64,000 nt of DNA from Strix aluco (GCF_031877795.1 NC_133948.1:11516948-11580947), one strand, 5' to 3'; positions 34,141 to 55,280 are shown, counted from the first letter of the stretch. Notes: a model not told the origin generated them from the letters alone. Program-made: numbers and translations.

Positions 34141-35592
34141 AGAATCACAGAATGGTTTGGGTTGGAAGGGACCTTAAGGATCATCTAGTTCCAATCCCCT
34201 GCCATGGGCAGGGACACCTTCCACTAGCCCAGGTTGCTCAAAGCCCCGTCCAACCTGGCCTTGAACACTGCCAGGGAGGGGGCAGCCACAGCTTCTCTAG
34301 GCAACCTGTGCCAGGGCCTCACCATCCTCACAAGGAAGAATTTCTTCCTTATATCTAATCTAAATCCACCTACTCTCAGTTTAAAACCATTACCCCTCAT
34401 CCTATCACTCACTCCTTGATAAAGAGTCCCTCCCCATCTTTAGGCTCCCTTTAAGTCCTGGAAGGCTGCTGTAAGGTCTCCCCAGAGCCTTCTCTTCTCC
34501 AGGCTGGACACCACCAACTCTCTCCTCCTGTCCTCACAGGGGAGCTGCTCCAGTCCTCCCTGATAATCTTTGTGGCCTCCTCTGGACCTGCTCAATAAGG
34601 TCCATGTCCTTCTGATGTTGGGGTTCCCAGAGCTGGACACAGGACTCCAGGTGGGGTCTCCCGAGAGTGGAGTAGAGGGGGAGAATCCCCTCCCTCGACC
34701 TGCTGGCCACACTTCTCTTGATGCAGCCCAGGACACGGTTGGCTTTCTGGGCTGCGAGCACACATTGCTGGCTCATAGGCAGTTTTCGACCCACCAATAC
34801 CCCCAAGTCCTTCTCCGCAGGGCTGCTCTCCATCCACTCCTCACCCAGCCTGTCTTTGTGCTTGGGATTGCCCCGACCCCTGTGCAGGACCTTGCATTTG
34901 GCCTTGTTGAACTCCATGAGGTTGGCACGGTCCCACCTCTCCAGCTTGTCCAGGTCCCTCTGGATGGCACATCCCTTCCCTCCAGCGTGTGACCGCACCA
35001 CACAGCTCGGTGTTGTTGGCAAACTGCTGAGGGTGCCTCGATCCCACTGTCCATGTCACCAACAAAGATGTTAAACAGCGCCAGTCCCAACACCAACCCC
35101 TGAGGAACGTCACTCATCACTGCTCTCCACTTGGACATTGAGCTCTTTGAGTGCAACCATCCAGCCAATTCCTGATCCACCGAGTGCTCCACCTGTCACA
35201 TCCACATCTCCTCTCCAGTTTAGAGACAAGGATGTTGTATGGGACAGTGTCAAAAGTTTTGCACAGGTCCAGGTAGATGACATCAGTTGCTCTTCCCTTA
35301 TCCACCAACACTGTAACCTCACCATAGAAGGTCACCAAATTCATCAGGCACGGTTTGCCCTTAGTGAAGCCATGTTGGCTGTCACCAATCACCTCCTTAT
35401 TTTCCATGTGTCCTAGCACAGTTTCCAGGAGGATTTGCTTCGTGATCTTACTGGTCACAGAGGTAAGACTGACTGGCCTGTGGTTCCCCAGGTCCTCTTT
35501 ATTTCCCTTTTTAAAAATGGGGGTCATGCTTCCCCTTTTCCAGTCAGTGGAAACTTCACTGGACTGCCACAACCTCTCAAATATGTTTGATG
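34141..35592 (-). mobile_element. CR1 LINE, 5'-truncated, reverse-transcriptase remnant
   Basis: The plus strand at 34141 starts AGAATCACAGAATGGTTTGG, the reverse complement of the avian CR1 3' end, so the element is sense on the minus strand, like SPECC1L. Minus-strand frames encode CR1 ORF2 reverse-transcriptase pieces in order. These are [20 protein letters not shown] and [17 protein letters not shown] with [12 protein letters not shown] (35117-35596), then [20 protein letters not shown] (34773-35192), then a piece with FANN (34841-35113), then the C-terminal region ending in [20 protein letters not shown] and beyond (34534-35022). The pieces lie in different frames, so the element has several frameshifts. 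FANN occupies the place of the catalytic FADD motif. About 1.45 kb remains of an element normally about 4.5 kb. It cannot encode a functional protein. Confidence 0.93.
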
Positions 35593-36050
35593 ACATATAA
35601 CATAGTGGTGATATATAAAGCAGTGACTAATACACTGCAAATCAGAGGAAAATGAACCAGCCGAAGTTTATCTAGTTCTATATAGTAGTAGTAGTGTACA
35701 AGTCTCTCAAAGAATAATTTATCCTGAAATATTTTACAAGTGTTAGAAAATTTCTGCTTGGCCAAGGTTTTGCTGAATTTGCAGATCAGGCATTCCTCAT
35801 TTGAATTGCAAGACAAAATACATCTGATGTACAATCAAACATATACAGATCCTTTATAAATATCTTTATTTCTTCAACTTGAAATGCATCCTAAAACTCA
35901 CTTAACTGCTAAAAACCATTTGTCCTTTACACTAGTGTTCAAACTCCTCAACACTAAAGGATCAAATGTTCATTGGAATCACATGCTTTTGAGGCTATTC
36001 ATGGAGGCTACTAATGGGACAGAAATTACTACAGATGCTTTGCAATCTGG

Positions 36051-36107
36051 GATCCTCTTATTCATCCTACATTGAGGTAGATCCTCTTACTCATCTACAT
36101 TGAGCAG
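36051..36107. repeat. Imperfect 29-bp tandem duplication
   Basis: Two copies beginning GATCCTCTTA(T/C)TCATC and ending ACATTGAG lie head to tail at 36051-36079 and 36080-36107, differing by a few substitutions and a small indel. It looks like a local replication-slippage duplication. Confidence 0.7.
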
Positions 36108-36561
36108 AAGAAAACACTAGAAACTTTAAGGACCAGATTTGATGTATGAAGAAAGTTGTTCACAGAGTTAAATAACATGTTTCTACATAGTAATCTTTGT
36201 ATAATGTAATTACAGTAACAGATAAAGTTAAAGATGCTAAGGTCATCAACAACTACTTTCTCACAGCCATTCCTAGTTTGAAGATAGAGTTTCTGGCAGA
36301 TTCCTACGACTTTTGTAAGATGATTTTTTTGTAAATGAATAACAACTCCAGAAGAGGAACCAGCCCCCAGGTGAGACAAAAAAAGTAGAGGATAACAAAC
36401 ACCTTATAATTCAAATTTGAGACAGAACTATGGCAGGATGAACTAATCCCTTAAACTCCTAGTATTTTGCTTCTGACTCTTCACCATTGTGTCTGTTGTT
36501 GGCTATGGAAGGAAACATGACCTTCAACCACTACCCAGGTACCTATTCCTCATCACTTTGC

Positions 36562-36591
36562 ACTTCAGTAGGTACTTCAGTAAGTACTTCA
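36562..36591. repeat. 12-bp tandem repeat
   Basis: ACTTCAGTAGGT is followed directly by ACTTCAGTAAGT and then by ACTTCA, about 2.5 copies. Confidence 0.6.
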
Positions 36592-36839
36592 TGCCACATG
36601 AAGAGTAGTTCAAGTACACACAGCAATTTCAGAACACACACAGTTCTTCTCATACTAAGTAGTTAAGATATGGAAGTCTTTGACACCAAATTGCTTGGAG
36701 CCTGAAAGTTTATATGCTCAAAGCAAAGCAGGACATTCAGCGATGGCCTGTAAATCTGAAACCATGTCTACTTCAGAGTGTCCTCCAGCTATGAAACAGA
36801 AGAAGAAAGTACTCAGGGAAAGCAGCAGATATGCTTCCT

Positions 36840-36945
36840 TGTCCTTATATTCCTCCCTAGGCATCTGCTTTGGTCACTCTCAGTGGCATACCAGACCAGC
36901 TAAGCTTTGGGCTAACCCAGCAGGGTTGTTTTTACATTCTAAAGA
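36840..36945 (+). mobile_element. Probable ancient CR1/L3-like LINE tail
   Basis: The plus strand contains GGCATCTGCTTTGGTCACTC, then AGCTTTGGGCTAACCCAGCA followed by GGGTTGTTTTTACATTC. This resembles a 3' tail common in reptile genomes (a 'ggtctgacccag...ttcttatgttc'-type ending). The fragment is short and diverged, and family assignment is from memory. The overlapping open frame at 36680-37009 has no recognisable product. Confidence 0.4.
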
Positions 36946-39221
36946 ACATTCTCTTCATACCTCTCTTCCTAAACTGTTTTGCAGTATTGCTAAGCACTAT
37001 GGTAAATAACAACTATGTGCTGCTGCAGGCTTGGACCTGAAGCAAGAAAGGGGTTGGTTAGTTTGTTTTCAGTTGCAAAAATGTATCCAAGAATGTATCT
37101 CCTTATACATACACATATTACTGTAAAGAAAAAAAAGCAAACAAAAACTCTCCAAGACTGAGGAAATTCATGACACAGTACGACACAAAAATTAATTGAT
37201 AAGCATAACTCGGAGAGGGGACATGATGCATCTGTACTTGGAGAATCTTTTTTGCAACCAATCCATCTTATAATATCAAAATTGTGCCACTTTCTCAGCA
37301 GGTATCCACATAAATATTTCCTGTGATAGCATTTAAAAGCAACTGAGATAATGATCAGCACTGCAACACCCAGAGATCACCCCTTCCACCTTTCCTCAAG
37401 ATCCTAAACCATGGATAACTTCTGTAAGGTGGGAGCCAAGAGGACAACTCACATAGTGACTAGTTATTAAAGTCTTGCTTTTCAATTGCAAGAGAGCAAA
37501 AACCACAGACAAAAAATTTGTATAGAACACAACAGTAGAAAACAAGGTAGTAACATGAAAACAAAGAAAAGGAAAAGATGATGAAAATTCATTTTGAATC
37601 CAAACCCCTTCTCCTTGAGCAGAAAATATTCTCTAAATGCAATTTACATAATTGAGGTCACAAAACCCAGTTGCCTTCTGGATAATTACAAATACTTTTC
37701 AGAAAACCACCTATCTTCAAAAAGACAATAGAAGCTGTTTTCATTGACAGGCCCTCCCCTTTGTTTTTCAGGCAATGTTTCCCACTAATGAGTATCCAGC
37801 TGTTAATGACTTGGTTCTATACCAGAAGTTGAATTCAAAATTCAAGTAATTCTGGCAGGTCAAGAACATCAAACAAGAGCTGTAAACCTGAGCAGGTTTG
37901 CAGTATTCCAAGAGATTACTTTGGTTCACGGTTAATTTACAGGTAAATAGAGTGAAATAAGCCTTAGGCTTCATCAAAAAGTCTTCTGTCTGCCAAAACT
38001 TTAGTCTAGCCTTTTAGAACATGAGATTATTTGCCTCTTCCTACAAGAGCACAGAAATAAAGAGAAATATAAAGACAAATCAACAGGAACAAAGCATCTG
38101 TCAGAGAACTTGTCACATTTAACTACTTTGGAAAACTGCTGTCAAGAGTGACTGAGCTATGGAAGCAGCAGAAGCTCTCACAAAAAAGATTTAATTCTTT
38201 CTCTTTGCTTTGAGGCTATTTGTTTCACGAAACTCACTCTTAAATGAATAAAAGCTGCACTATTCTGAGCACAGGAGAACTGTCAGTCTGTTCCAGGTAT
38301 TGTTCCTTGAGCACTAAAAGCCAATATGGATACAGATTTTCAGTTCCCACAGAGAGGATTTATTACCATAGCATTATGCTGACCTATAGTAAAAATCAAG
38401 TTTTGGTACTCCTAGTTAGCAATATCTTGAAGGCAACATAAGAATCATTGATATTAAAAGAGTAAAACATATAGTACATTCTTTGATCTTTGTGAATCTG
38501 GAAAGAATCTGGTCCCATCTGCTTTGTCCTTAAACTTGTTGGCTGTTGCCAAAAATCTCACTTCACACAGCTAGTGAGATAATAAAAGCAGCAATGACCT
38601 ATGAAACTGAGCATTAGAGTACTGATGATGCAATCTTAGAGTAGCTAGGCTCCTGTAGCAGCTGAATAATGGACAAAGCTTCGGAGGGGACAGGACAAAA
38701 TACATAGTACATCACCAACTGGCCAAATTCTCAGTGAGTACAAAATGAACAAAGATAATCAATTCACAATTATTTCATTCCTCTCTGGTCAGGTCTGACA
38801 GCGAAAGCCCATACAACATGGGATACATTTATACTGATGACTGCTGACAGATTCTGCACAGATCTCAGTCCACTGCCTGAAGGGGATTACTGCTGTTTCC
38901 GTGCCAGGCACAGGACTAAGAACTGACAAACAGCAACTCTAAAACTAAGGAATGCAGATAAAAGTTTTCCTCCCATGCTTCTCAGTAGCACAGGAATAGT
39001 AGTAGTTGTGAATATTTAACAAGAACTTTCAAATTATGCCAAATCTTATATTTACAACATGGTTCTCAGTGAAAGGCTCTTTTGTTAGATGGAACGTTTT
39101 AGTAATTACTTACTTGAGGCAACATTTTATCATTATTTCCCCACAAAGTCAGCCAATATTTGTACATTACCACCTGTAGTTCCACATGCTCTTCTTTACA
39201 AACAAGGATTAAGTGCAGTCA

Positions 39222-42951
<3,730 letters not shown>

Positions 42952-43127
42952 TTGCGTGACTTTATTTCCTCCAACTCTTTAGTGAGCTTCTCATTTTTCT
43001 CCTGAGCTTCGTGTAATCTACGCTTCAGGTCTCCTATCTCTTCCTGGGCCTCAGACTTTATATCATTTGCTATAACCACTGCAGTCTGCAGATCAGCCTG
43101 GAACTGACGCCATTCTGCTGACTCCTC
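42952..43127 (-). CDS. SPECC1L: SPECC1L coding exon 6 (residues 744-801, part of 802)
   Basis: The exon encodes [20 protein letters not shown] through [15 protein letters not shown] and ends two bases into Lys802, before donor GTATGC (from 42951). The sequence is essentially identical to human and forms the last long coiled coil. The acceptor AG (43129-43128) follows TTTACGTAT and lacks a strong pyrimidine tract, making it one of the weaker sites in the gene. Skipping would shift the frame, since 176 nt is not a multiple of three. Confidence 0.95.
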
Positions 43128-43758
<631 letters not shown>

Positions 43759-46700
43759 TTAGTCAGGGATCTATTTACTTAAAAAAGAGTAACTGAAAAA
43801 ACCTGCAAATGCTTTCAAAAACTTACTCAGAAAAAACATTTTTATAACCAGTGCCATCTGGAGAAAAATACTATGAGCAGAAATAATTTGACAGAACGTG
43901 TCAATAGGTACATATTTCTCCATGACTAGTGAGGTGAACAGCATAAGCAAACTCAATTCTTAAACAAATCCCAGTCTCTTCTCTACCCTTCACAATCTTA
44001 AAATGACAAAGCAATAAGAAAGAGCAGATAAATTAGGTAGGTAATTTAACATGGATGGATCCTAAAAACATGGATGTCTGGGGGCTTTCTCTCTTCAAAC
44101 CTAAGCTGCAGCTACACGAAGCCTTTGATTCACAGTTTATTACCTGCCACAAAGCAGCTGACATTACACTCACAGCCATGCCTTCAATGGGGATAAAATT
44201 CTAGTTGTCCTCAAGAATCTTACGTTCTTGTCTATCAAGCCACTATCTGAAGTTGAAGCAAGCTGTATTTACAGCAAGGGACAAAGAGTCTATGAGATCA
44301 TATTATGGAAGAGATGGTCCCCTAAATCTGCCAGCAGCTGTACAAAAGGGCATGCAGCTTGATCACTACCAACTCCTCATGTGGCACCTGACTGCAATTA
44401 TTATTCATTTCTTACTTCATTCAATACACAAGGACAATGTGATTGACTACTCCATTCTTACAACTAAGCAACTAACGAAGAACAACACAGCATAAATTTC
44501 TAATTAGTGTGTCACTTCACTGATCCTTGGATTCTAGGGTGTTTTATTTCTATAGCATCATGTAGGTATTTCCAAATTGTGAAAATGATGGGCCAACTGA
44601 ACACATCTTTTTGTTCAGGTTCATTTTTCCAAGACCTGCTGGGAATAAATATTTTTCCTGTATACTAGCAATGCTCTTTCCACAAAAAGATTGAAGGTGC
44701 CCAATATATTTAGGCTGTTCAAAATACAAAACCCTGACAAAAATCTATGGAACTGCATAATAAATGAATAGTCAGAAGATAGGTATATATGTTCATACAA
44801 ACAGATAGACACAGTAAAGTTTTGTGGCTCTCATTTTCTAAGAAGAAAAAACTTTCCAGTTCTTTTATTTGGGTATCAGGTCTCAGGAAAACCATTAAGC
44901 CAGGGTTTATTCAAAGTCATTTTTCTACCAGTACCTACCAATGTCCTCCCAAGGAAGCCTATACCTTCAGTACTCCTGTTATTTTGTTTAAGGGCTATTT
45001 TTAACAATAAAAGTGAGGCTATAGCATGCTAAATAGAAAACAGTAAGCATTACAAAAATGTTTAAATCAGATGTAACAAAGACTAAGAACAAATTTAAGC
45101 TGATTCATGCTAATGTTTACATTCAGGAGCCTCAACTATGCTCATAAGAACACTTCCATTTTTCAGCCATGAAATTCCTTTTGGTTTCTTCATCAGAAAT
45201 TCTTGAGTTTTGCCCCAACAGTCCCAAGTACAGAGGCTTTTAATGCCACAGCTGATTTCTTTACAAGAATAAGATAAAACTCAGTTGGCCTGAAAACACA
45301 ACAACCTTTCAGGCTTGGAAAAGTTGAAACACTAAAATTGGACAGATATTTCTGTATTTACCTCCTCCTTATAAGACTGCACATTTTAAGTTGTGACCAA
45401 CTGATCTTTAAGCTTTGAAAATAGGCCTAATAGAGCGGACCACTCAAATCTCATGGTACTGTGACATTTAAGCAAAGCCCTCCAATTTTTAGCTTGTGTC
45501 TGTATACACAACTTGTTTGAGCTAAAGTCAGCACCAAGATACCACCTTTAGGTCAAAGTTATAGAAGTCACTCTTGTTCCCCACCCTTTTTTCCCTTAAA
45601 CACATTCTAAAAAAACCCTACTGCAAATTAGGTAACTTTCAACAGTGATAGCAAGTCAACATGCCCTAAAGAGTTTCTAGTAACATTCTGGAACAAAACG
45701 TAGCAGATGACCATTTTCTCTTTTAAAGACAGTTCAAAGAAAATTTTTTTTTAAAAAATAAAATTTGTTCTACTATTAAAAGCAAGCTACAATTCACTTA
45801 AATAACCACAAACCAGAAACTATAAATGCATCCAGAGTTAAAGCTTGTGTAACGCCATTGTTTTGAGCCTTTGAGATATGAAATGCACCATTAAGTTTTA
45901 GTACATTTATGCTTTGAAGTAAAACACAATGGTCTGAATATTCTGCAGTTACTATAAACAATACAGAGCACTTTACAGAAGTTGTTGGGAACAGATTTCA
46001 AAAACAAACAAACAAACTGAAAAAAACTACCAAATTGCAACTGAATTTGAAAAGTAGCGAGAAATTAAGACTAAGATAAGTGATTTCACCTCTTACAGCC
46101 TGAACTCCATTCTTCGCATTGTATCACCAATTACAGCCTAAAAATTCAAGTAGTCAAAATAGGTACACAGCCAGCATTTCTCTGTACAGCTGCCTTAGGG
46201 TATCCTTCCTTTCTGCACCCTCACAACCTCTATGATTCTTCTCTAACACACACAAACCCCTTCCACCTGTATGTGCTGCAGTTTTTAGTACGATAGGACA
46301 GGTACTTCTACCATTATCCAGTCTCCTCCTTTTAAGAAGCATAGACAAGAAACAGAACCAAGATAAAAAGGAAAGGCAACTATTGTTTAGGGTAAGTGAA
46401 GAACAGGAGACTATTCTGATGAATGAATAGGATAATCAAAAATGGCAAACAAAACAGCAAGCTGCTTGCGTTTTACTGCAGGATTCAATTAAGTCCCCAT
46501 TTTACAAAATGATATTGATTTAAATCACAGTTTGACAAGGCCTTGCTTTTTAAAAGGTAGAAAAATTAATTATGGAAATGCGGGCTACAAACGGTAAAGA
46601 AAAGCATTACAACTAGGGCTGGAGGTAGGACAAAGAAATTAAGATATCATCTGAACTTTGTAAGGCTGCCAGAGAAAAAGTATCACTGTATTCTGTATCT

Positions 46701-47203
46701 GTAACTCTTACTAATTAGAATTAGCAGTTAGAATTTATCGCTATGAAATAAAAACGAGTATCAACATTCAATTGTTTAATTTCAATACTCTCTAGGGGAA
46801 AAAAAAGGAAAAAAAGACTTGCAATATCCAGATATACATAGTAGTTTCAAAACATGACATTACAATTCCTGATAAGAAACACTAAATCAAGTAATCCCAA
46901 CACAGGCAAATCCACAATGGGCATCTCATAGTTTCTGTACTAGTTACATTGGTTTGCCTTATACTAGGATAGTACTTTAATTTTTTAGCATAGAAGTGGC
47001 TATCTCAGTATAACCACAGCTACACAGAGTAGTGCCAGCATTACAGTTAATTTAAGAATTATAGCTTCCTTCTATAAGGAAGAGGCACTGGTTACAAATA
47101 TACCAAAGCTCAGGAAACTTGCATATCAATCTTGCTTTTGAGCTCATCACACAGACAACAGGTCTACATAGCAAGAAAGCTCAATTTAAGGGTCCAACAT
47201 TAG

Positions 47204-47227
47204 CCCCCCCCCCCCCCCCCCCCCCCC
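47204..47227. repeat. Poly(C) tract, 24 bp
   Basis: Twenty-four consecutive C on the plus strand are followed by GCTCCCCC. The SPECC1L pre-mRNA carries this as G24, a strong potential G-quadruplex. Exact length may be uncertain from sequencing slippage. Confidence 0.8.
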
Positions 47228-47769
47228 GCTCCCCCAAAGTACTAGCCATTAGAAAACTAACATTCAACTGACTTTTTCAACACTATGGTAAAAAAGGCCT
47301 AAACACGGTAATGTAGAAATTCAGTTTCACAACTGCTGTCAAGATCCTTTTCAAAATGAGATACAGCAGAATTAAAAACTGTCAGCTCCATAAAAGAACA
47401 ATTTATTCACTGAACATTAGATATATCAACCTTCTTGCTCATCTACCTTTGTCCAAAAGATTTACTGACTTAGTCACAGACTAAGAGAATGGGTATGCTT
47501 AGCACATGTACCTTGTGCTAAATGAACACACAACGAATACTTTCAGTCTTCAGAAGAAACATCTGACAACTGATAAACTAACCTAAAAATACCCATTTTC
47601 TGCAAATCAGGAAACAAAGTTCTCTAAAAAAATTTCCCCACAAACTCTTTATTAACTGCTTGAAAGAATAACAGGTTTTTTCCCCTTAGTCATCTAAGAT
47701 GACTAATATGACAGCTTAGCTACCTGACTACTGGAAGTTTTCCCGAAGCCAGAACAGAAAAGCAGAGGA

Positions 47770-47870
47770 ATCGCGCCACCTAGCGCAAGGCCCGCCTGCC
47801 CTGCCCTGCCCCAGGCCCTCCCGTCCACTCCGCCACCTACACACTCATCGCGACTACAGGCTGTGTCATC
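47770..47870. promoter_or_regulatory. CpG-dense patch in intron 4, CTCF-like motif
   Basis: About eight CpGs fall within roughly 90 bp, with GC-rich pyrimidine repeats (CCCGCCTGCCCTGCCCTGCC), in surroundings that are AT-rich and almost CpG-free. GCGCCACCTAGCGC at 47773-47786 resembles the reverse complement of the CTCF core (GCGCCCCCTGGTGG). It could be an insulator, enhancer or internal promoter. The composition is directly visible; the role is inferred. Confidence 0.35.
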
Positions 47871-48899
47871 TCAGCTCACTAGGGAGGACATCAAACATAC
47901 AGGTTTAGATTTCTTACACTTTATAGATACAGTACTGAAGCGCTATGATTAAAACTCCTTATGCCACCAGCAACGAGTTCAGCTGCCGCTAACTACAGCT
48001 CTGGTCACATCTGGATGGACATCAGATACATACTGTATTTTTTTAATCAGTGCAATTTGCATCCCACTGTCCACATCAAAGAGATCCCAGTTTTTGCAGG
48101 CAGACATATTAACAGCTAAAATGTGACAGTTCAATAATCGGATTACTGTAAAAAATGTTTCATTATATGTTCATTATGCTTCTTTTTGGTGTTTGGAAAG
48201 CCCACAATGAAGCGTGCCCTAAGTACCAGTGCTAGAGCACTTCACATTCCTATACTACTATTTAGTGTTGATTAACCGTGAAGTTGAGTGAACACTCACC
48301 TCCTTATTTATAAAGCATCTGTCTCCTAACTGTAAAGTCTGTCTTCCATGAATTCTTTAAGTAATAGTTTTCCATCGCTTCTTACTTGTCATTTATCAGA
48401 TGTCTTGCCATCACTTTCATTCACCCTGAAACTTTGCATTAGGCAAATTCTCTCATATTTTAAAATCTTAAATAAAAGCTGACTAAAGAAAAACCTTATG
48501 GATCTTTATTACACTTGGTTATTTAGGCTGAAAAAACACCATTCTTACAACTAGTGCTTTATAATACCTACACTAAATTCTCCACATTTAAAAGCACAAG
48601 CATGGTACATTTGGCTGACAGAATATCAGAACTGACCAAAAGTCTGATCAACATAAGATAACTTACTACTACTAAGATGTGCTTTTCTGTCACTTTAATA
48701 CAAATTATTAAAATTCTGTCTTTTATATGTTGTATGTACTATCTCCAAGTCCCATATTTTCTGAGATGCTGTTCTTTGCTGTCACAGAGGCTACCACCAA
48801 GAAACTCCTGTACAAGGTTTCATTATGAATCCATAATGAACAGCGTTTTAAACTGGTCAGAGAAAAATAAGTTTCTTCAGGTGCCATCCTTTCTTACCG

Positions 48900-48911
48900 C
48901 CACTAGATGTC
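48900..48911 (+). promoter_or_regulatory. CTCF-like core motif in intron 4
   Basis: CCACTAGATGTC matches the CTCF core CCASYAGRKGGC at 11 of 12 positions on the plus strand. It lies about 1.1 kb from the CpG-dense patch, with the opposite motif orientation. Confidence 0.25.
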
Positions 48912-50499
48912 ACTGTCCCTCCTGCCTATAACTAAAATACTCACTTTTCTCCCCTAAAGGATCACACCAGGCCATCAGCTAGTACAGTTGAATTTTCCAA
49001 ACTATTTCAAGAGCAATGAGTAACCATGACTGTCGCAATTTTTGTTGAAAATTTCTGCCCAGGCAGACCTCTGCCTGCATTTTTACCAGTTTAAGTGAAA
49101 TATCTGAAAGCTGCTTTGTACCCTCACAGCAGAAGCATCTAAAAATTAGAGCTGCCTTGTCATCAGGTATTACTAGGCAATGTTTACTTGACTATGGTGC
49201 TGTTTTCTGTAATAATGTATTTCAGTTAATGGACAAAGCAATGCAAAGAAAAGTGTTCAACATTTTAAGACTTTGCTACAAAATTACTTCAAGAACAGTC
49301 AGAGCCACTGATCATGTGCCTCAGCTCCTGCTCTCAAGTAAATGTCTGTCTTTGGTTTTGGAACAGAAAGAGCAAGAAAAAAATGCAGAATAAAAACCTA
49401 AAGCAATTTTGTAAAGAGAAACAGCAATTGTCTTTCAAGATAAAGAAGGATTGCTTAGGGAAACCAAGCTGACAGCCATATGTCTGAAGACACTGAGCTT
49501 CAGCTGAATAAACACTTTAGCTTGCTTAAGACACTACCTTTCCTTGATAGCTGACCAATTTAAAATCCCTTCTATGAATATTTCCCTTGCTGTTAAGAGG
49601 GATCATGCTTTGGTTTTTTTGCTATCTTGTTTAGTCTTGGTATACCTTGGAAGAATGGCAGATATCTGAATTCTGTAAGTAGCACTGTGCAAATACAGCT
49701 TGCCAGGGTACAGTTGCCCAAGTTCTCATTTAGATGGAGACTAATTGCAGAATTCCAGACTGTGGTAGGAATGTCTGAGCAGGTTTTGGAGATCAGAGAG
49801 GGAACTAAGGCACAGAGAGCTAGACAAGTACACAGTAAACACGAATTTCATTATAAGCCCCAACCATTTCTTGTACAGTGGCAACAGTCAACAGATAAAG
49901 TTTTATTCTAACTTGCTTGAAGTTTGTCAGATTCATTTTTAAGTTCACAGATCAGTTTCGTGACTTGAGCAAATACGCACAGAAAGAGATATATAATACA
50001 TCAATATTGCCAAGTCAGCTCTAACATTTGTAACTTTTGGGGCCTTCACCCATTTTTCCACTAAAAACACCTTTCTTCAGGTGGGCGAAATCATTAATCA
50101 TAAACATTCTCAAGCTACCTGGTAACTCCTAATATTTGGGCACTCAAAAGAGAGAGTATTCTTAAAAAACACACCACCAAAACACTAGATCAATCATCCA
50201 GTCTCCAAAATGCACAAGGAGCACACTATTATTAAGTCTGTAATTACATATTCTTCTACTTTGAAAAACAACTTGAAAACAGCATTATCAGATGTGATAT
50301 TCTCAATTCACGTATTTTCATTTCCACACCATTACCGGGACTGGAAAAGCAAAGCCAACCTGATTTTTTTTCCCCCCTAGTGTATAAGGGTTCTGTAAAG
50401 CCCTGTCTGACTTGAATTCAGACATATGAAAGACAAGTGAAAAGATTTTCATTCTTACAGCATTCTGCTTCAGCTGTTCTTAAATTACCATTTCTCTCA

Positions 50500-55120
<4,621 letters not shown>

Positions 55121-55280
55121 CTGCAATAGTTTTGGGTTTATTTTCCAGACTGTTCATGGTCGTCCCTGAAGCTGAAGATGCTGTTGATACACAAGTGTTC
55201 TTCTTTGCCTTGACACCATTGGTCATTGTCACTCCACCACCACCGGCCATCCCTGCTAAGAGGTCATCATTACTCTTAGT
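55121..55280 (-). CDS. SPECC1L: SPECC1L coding exon 2 (residues 52-104, part of 105)
   Basis: The acceptor TTTCAG (AG at 55282-55281) and donor GCAG|GTAAAT (GT at 55120-55119) bound a 160-nt exon entered in phase 0 and left after one base of codon 105. It encodes [14 protein letters not shown] and then a Val/Thr/Asn stretch ending in LENKPKTIA, matching the human segment [20 protein letters not shown]. Here the glycine run is four long (residues 64-67), two more than the human form I recall. The region is basic and low in complexity, without a recognised domain. Confidence 0.95.

Noticed and set aside
34152..35600. Several plus-strand open frames of 60 to 140 codons
   Set aside because: They are the antisense of the CR1 reverse-transcriptase region, where GC-rich sequence leaves other frames open.
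36680..37009. A 109-codon plus-strand open frame in intron 8
   Set aside because: It overlaps the probable ancient LINE tail in a non-coding manner and shows no protein similarity.
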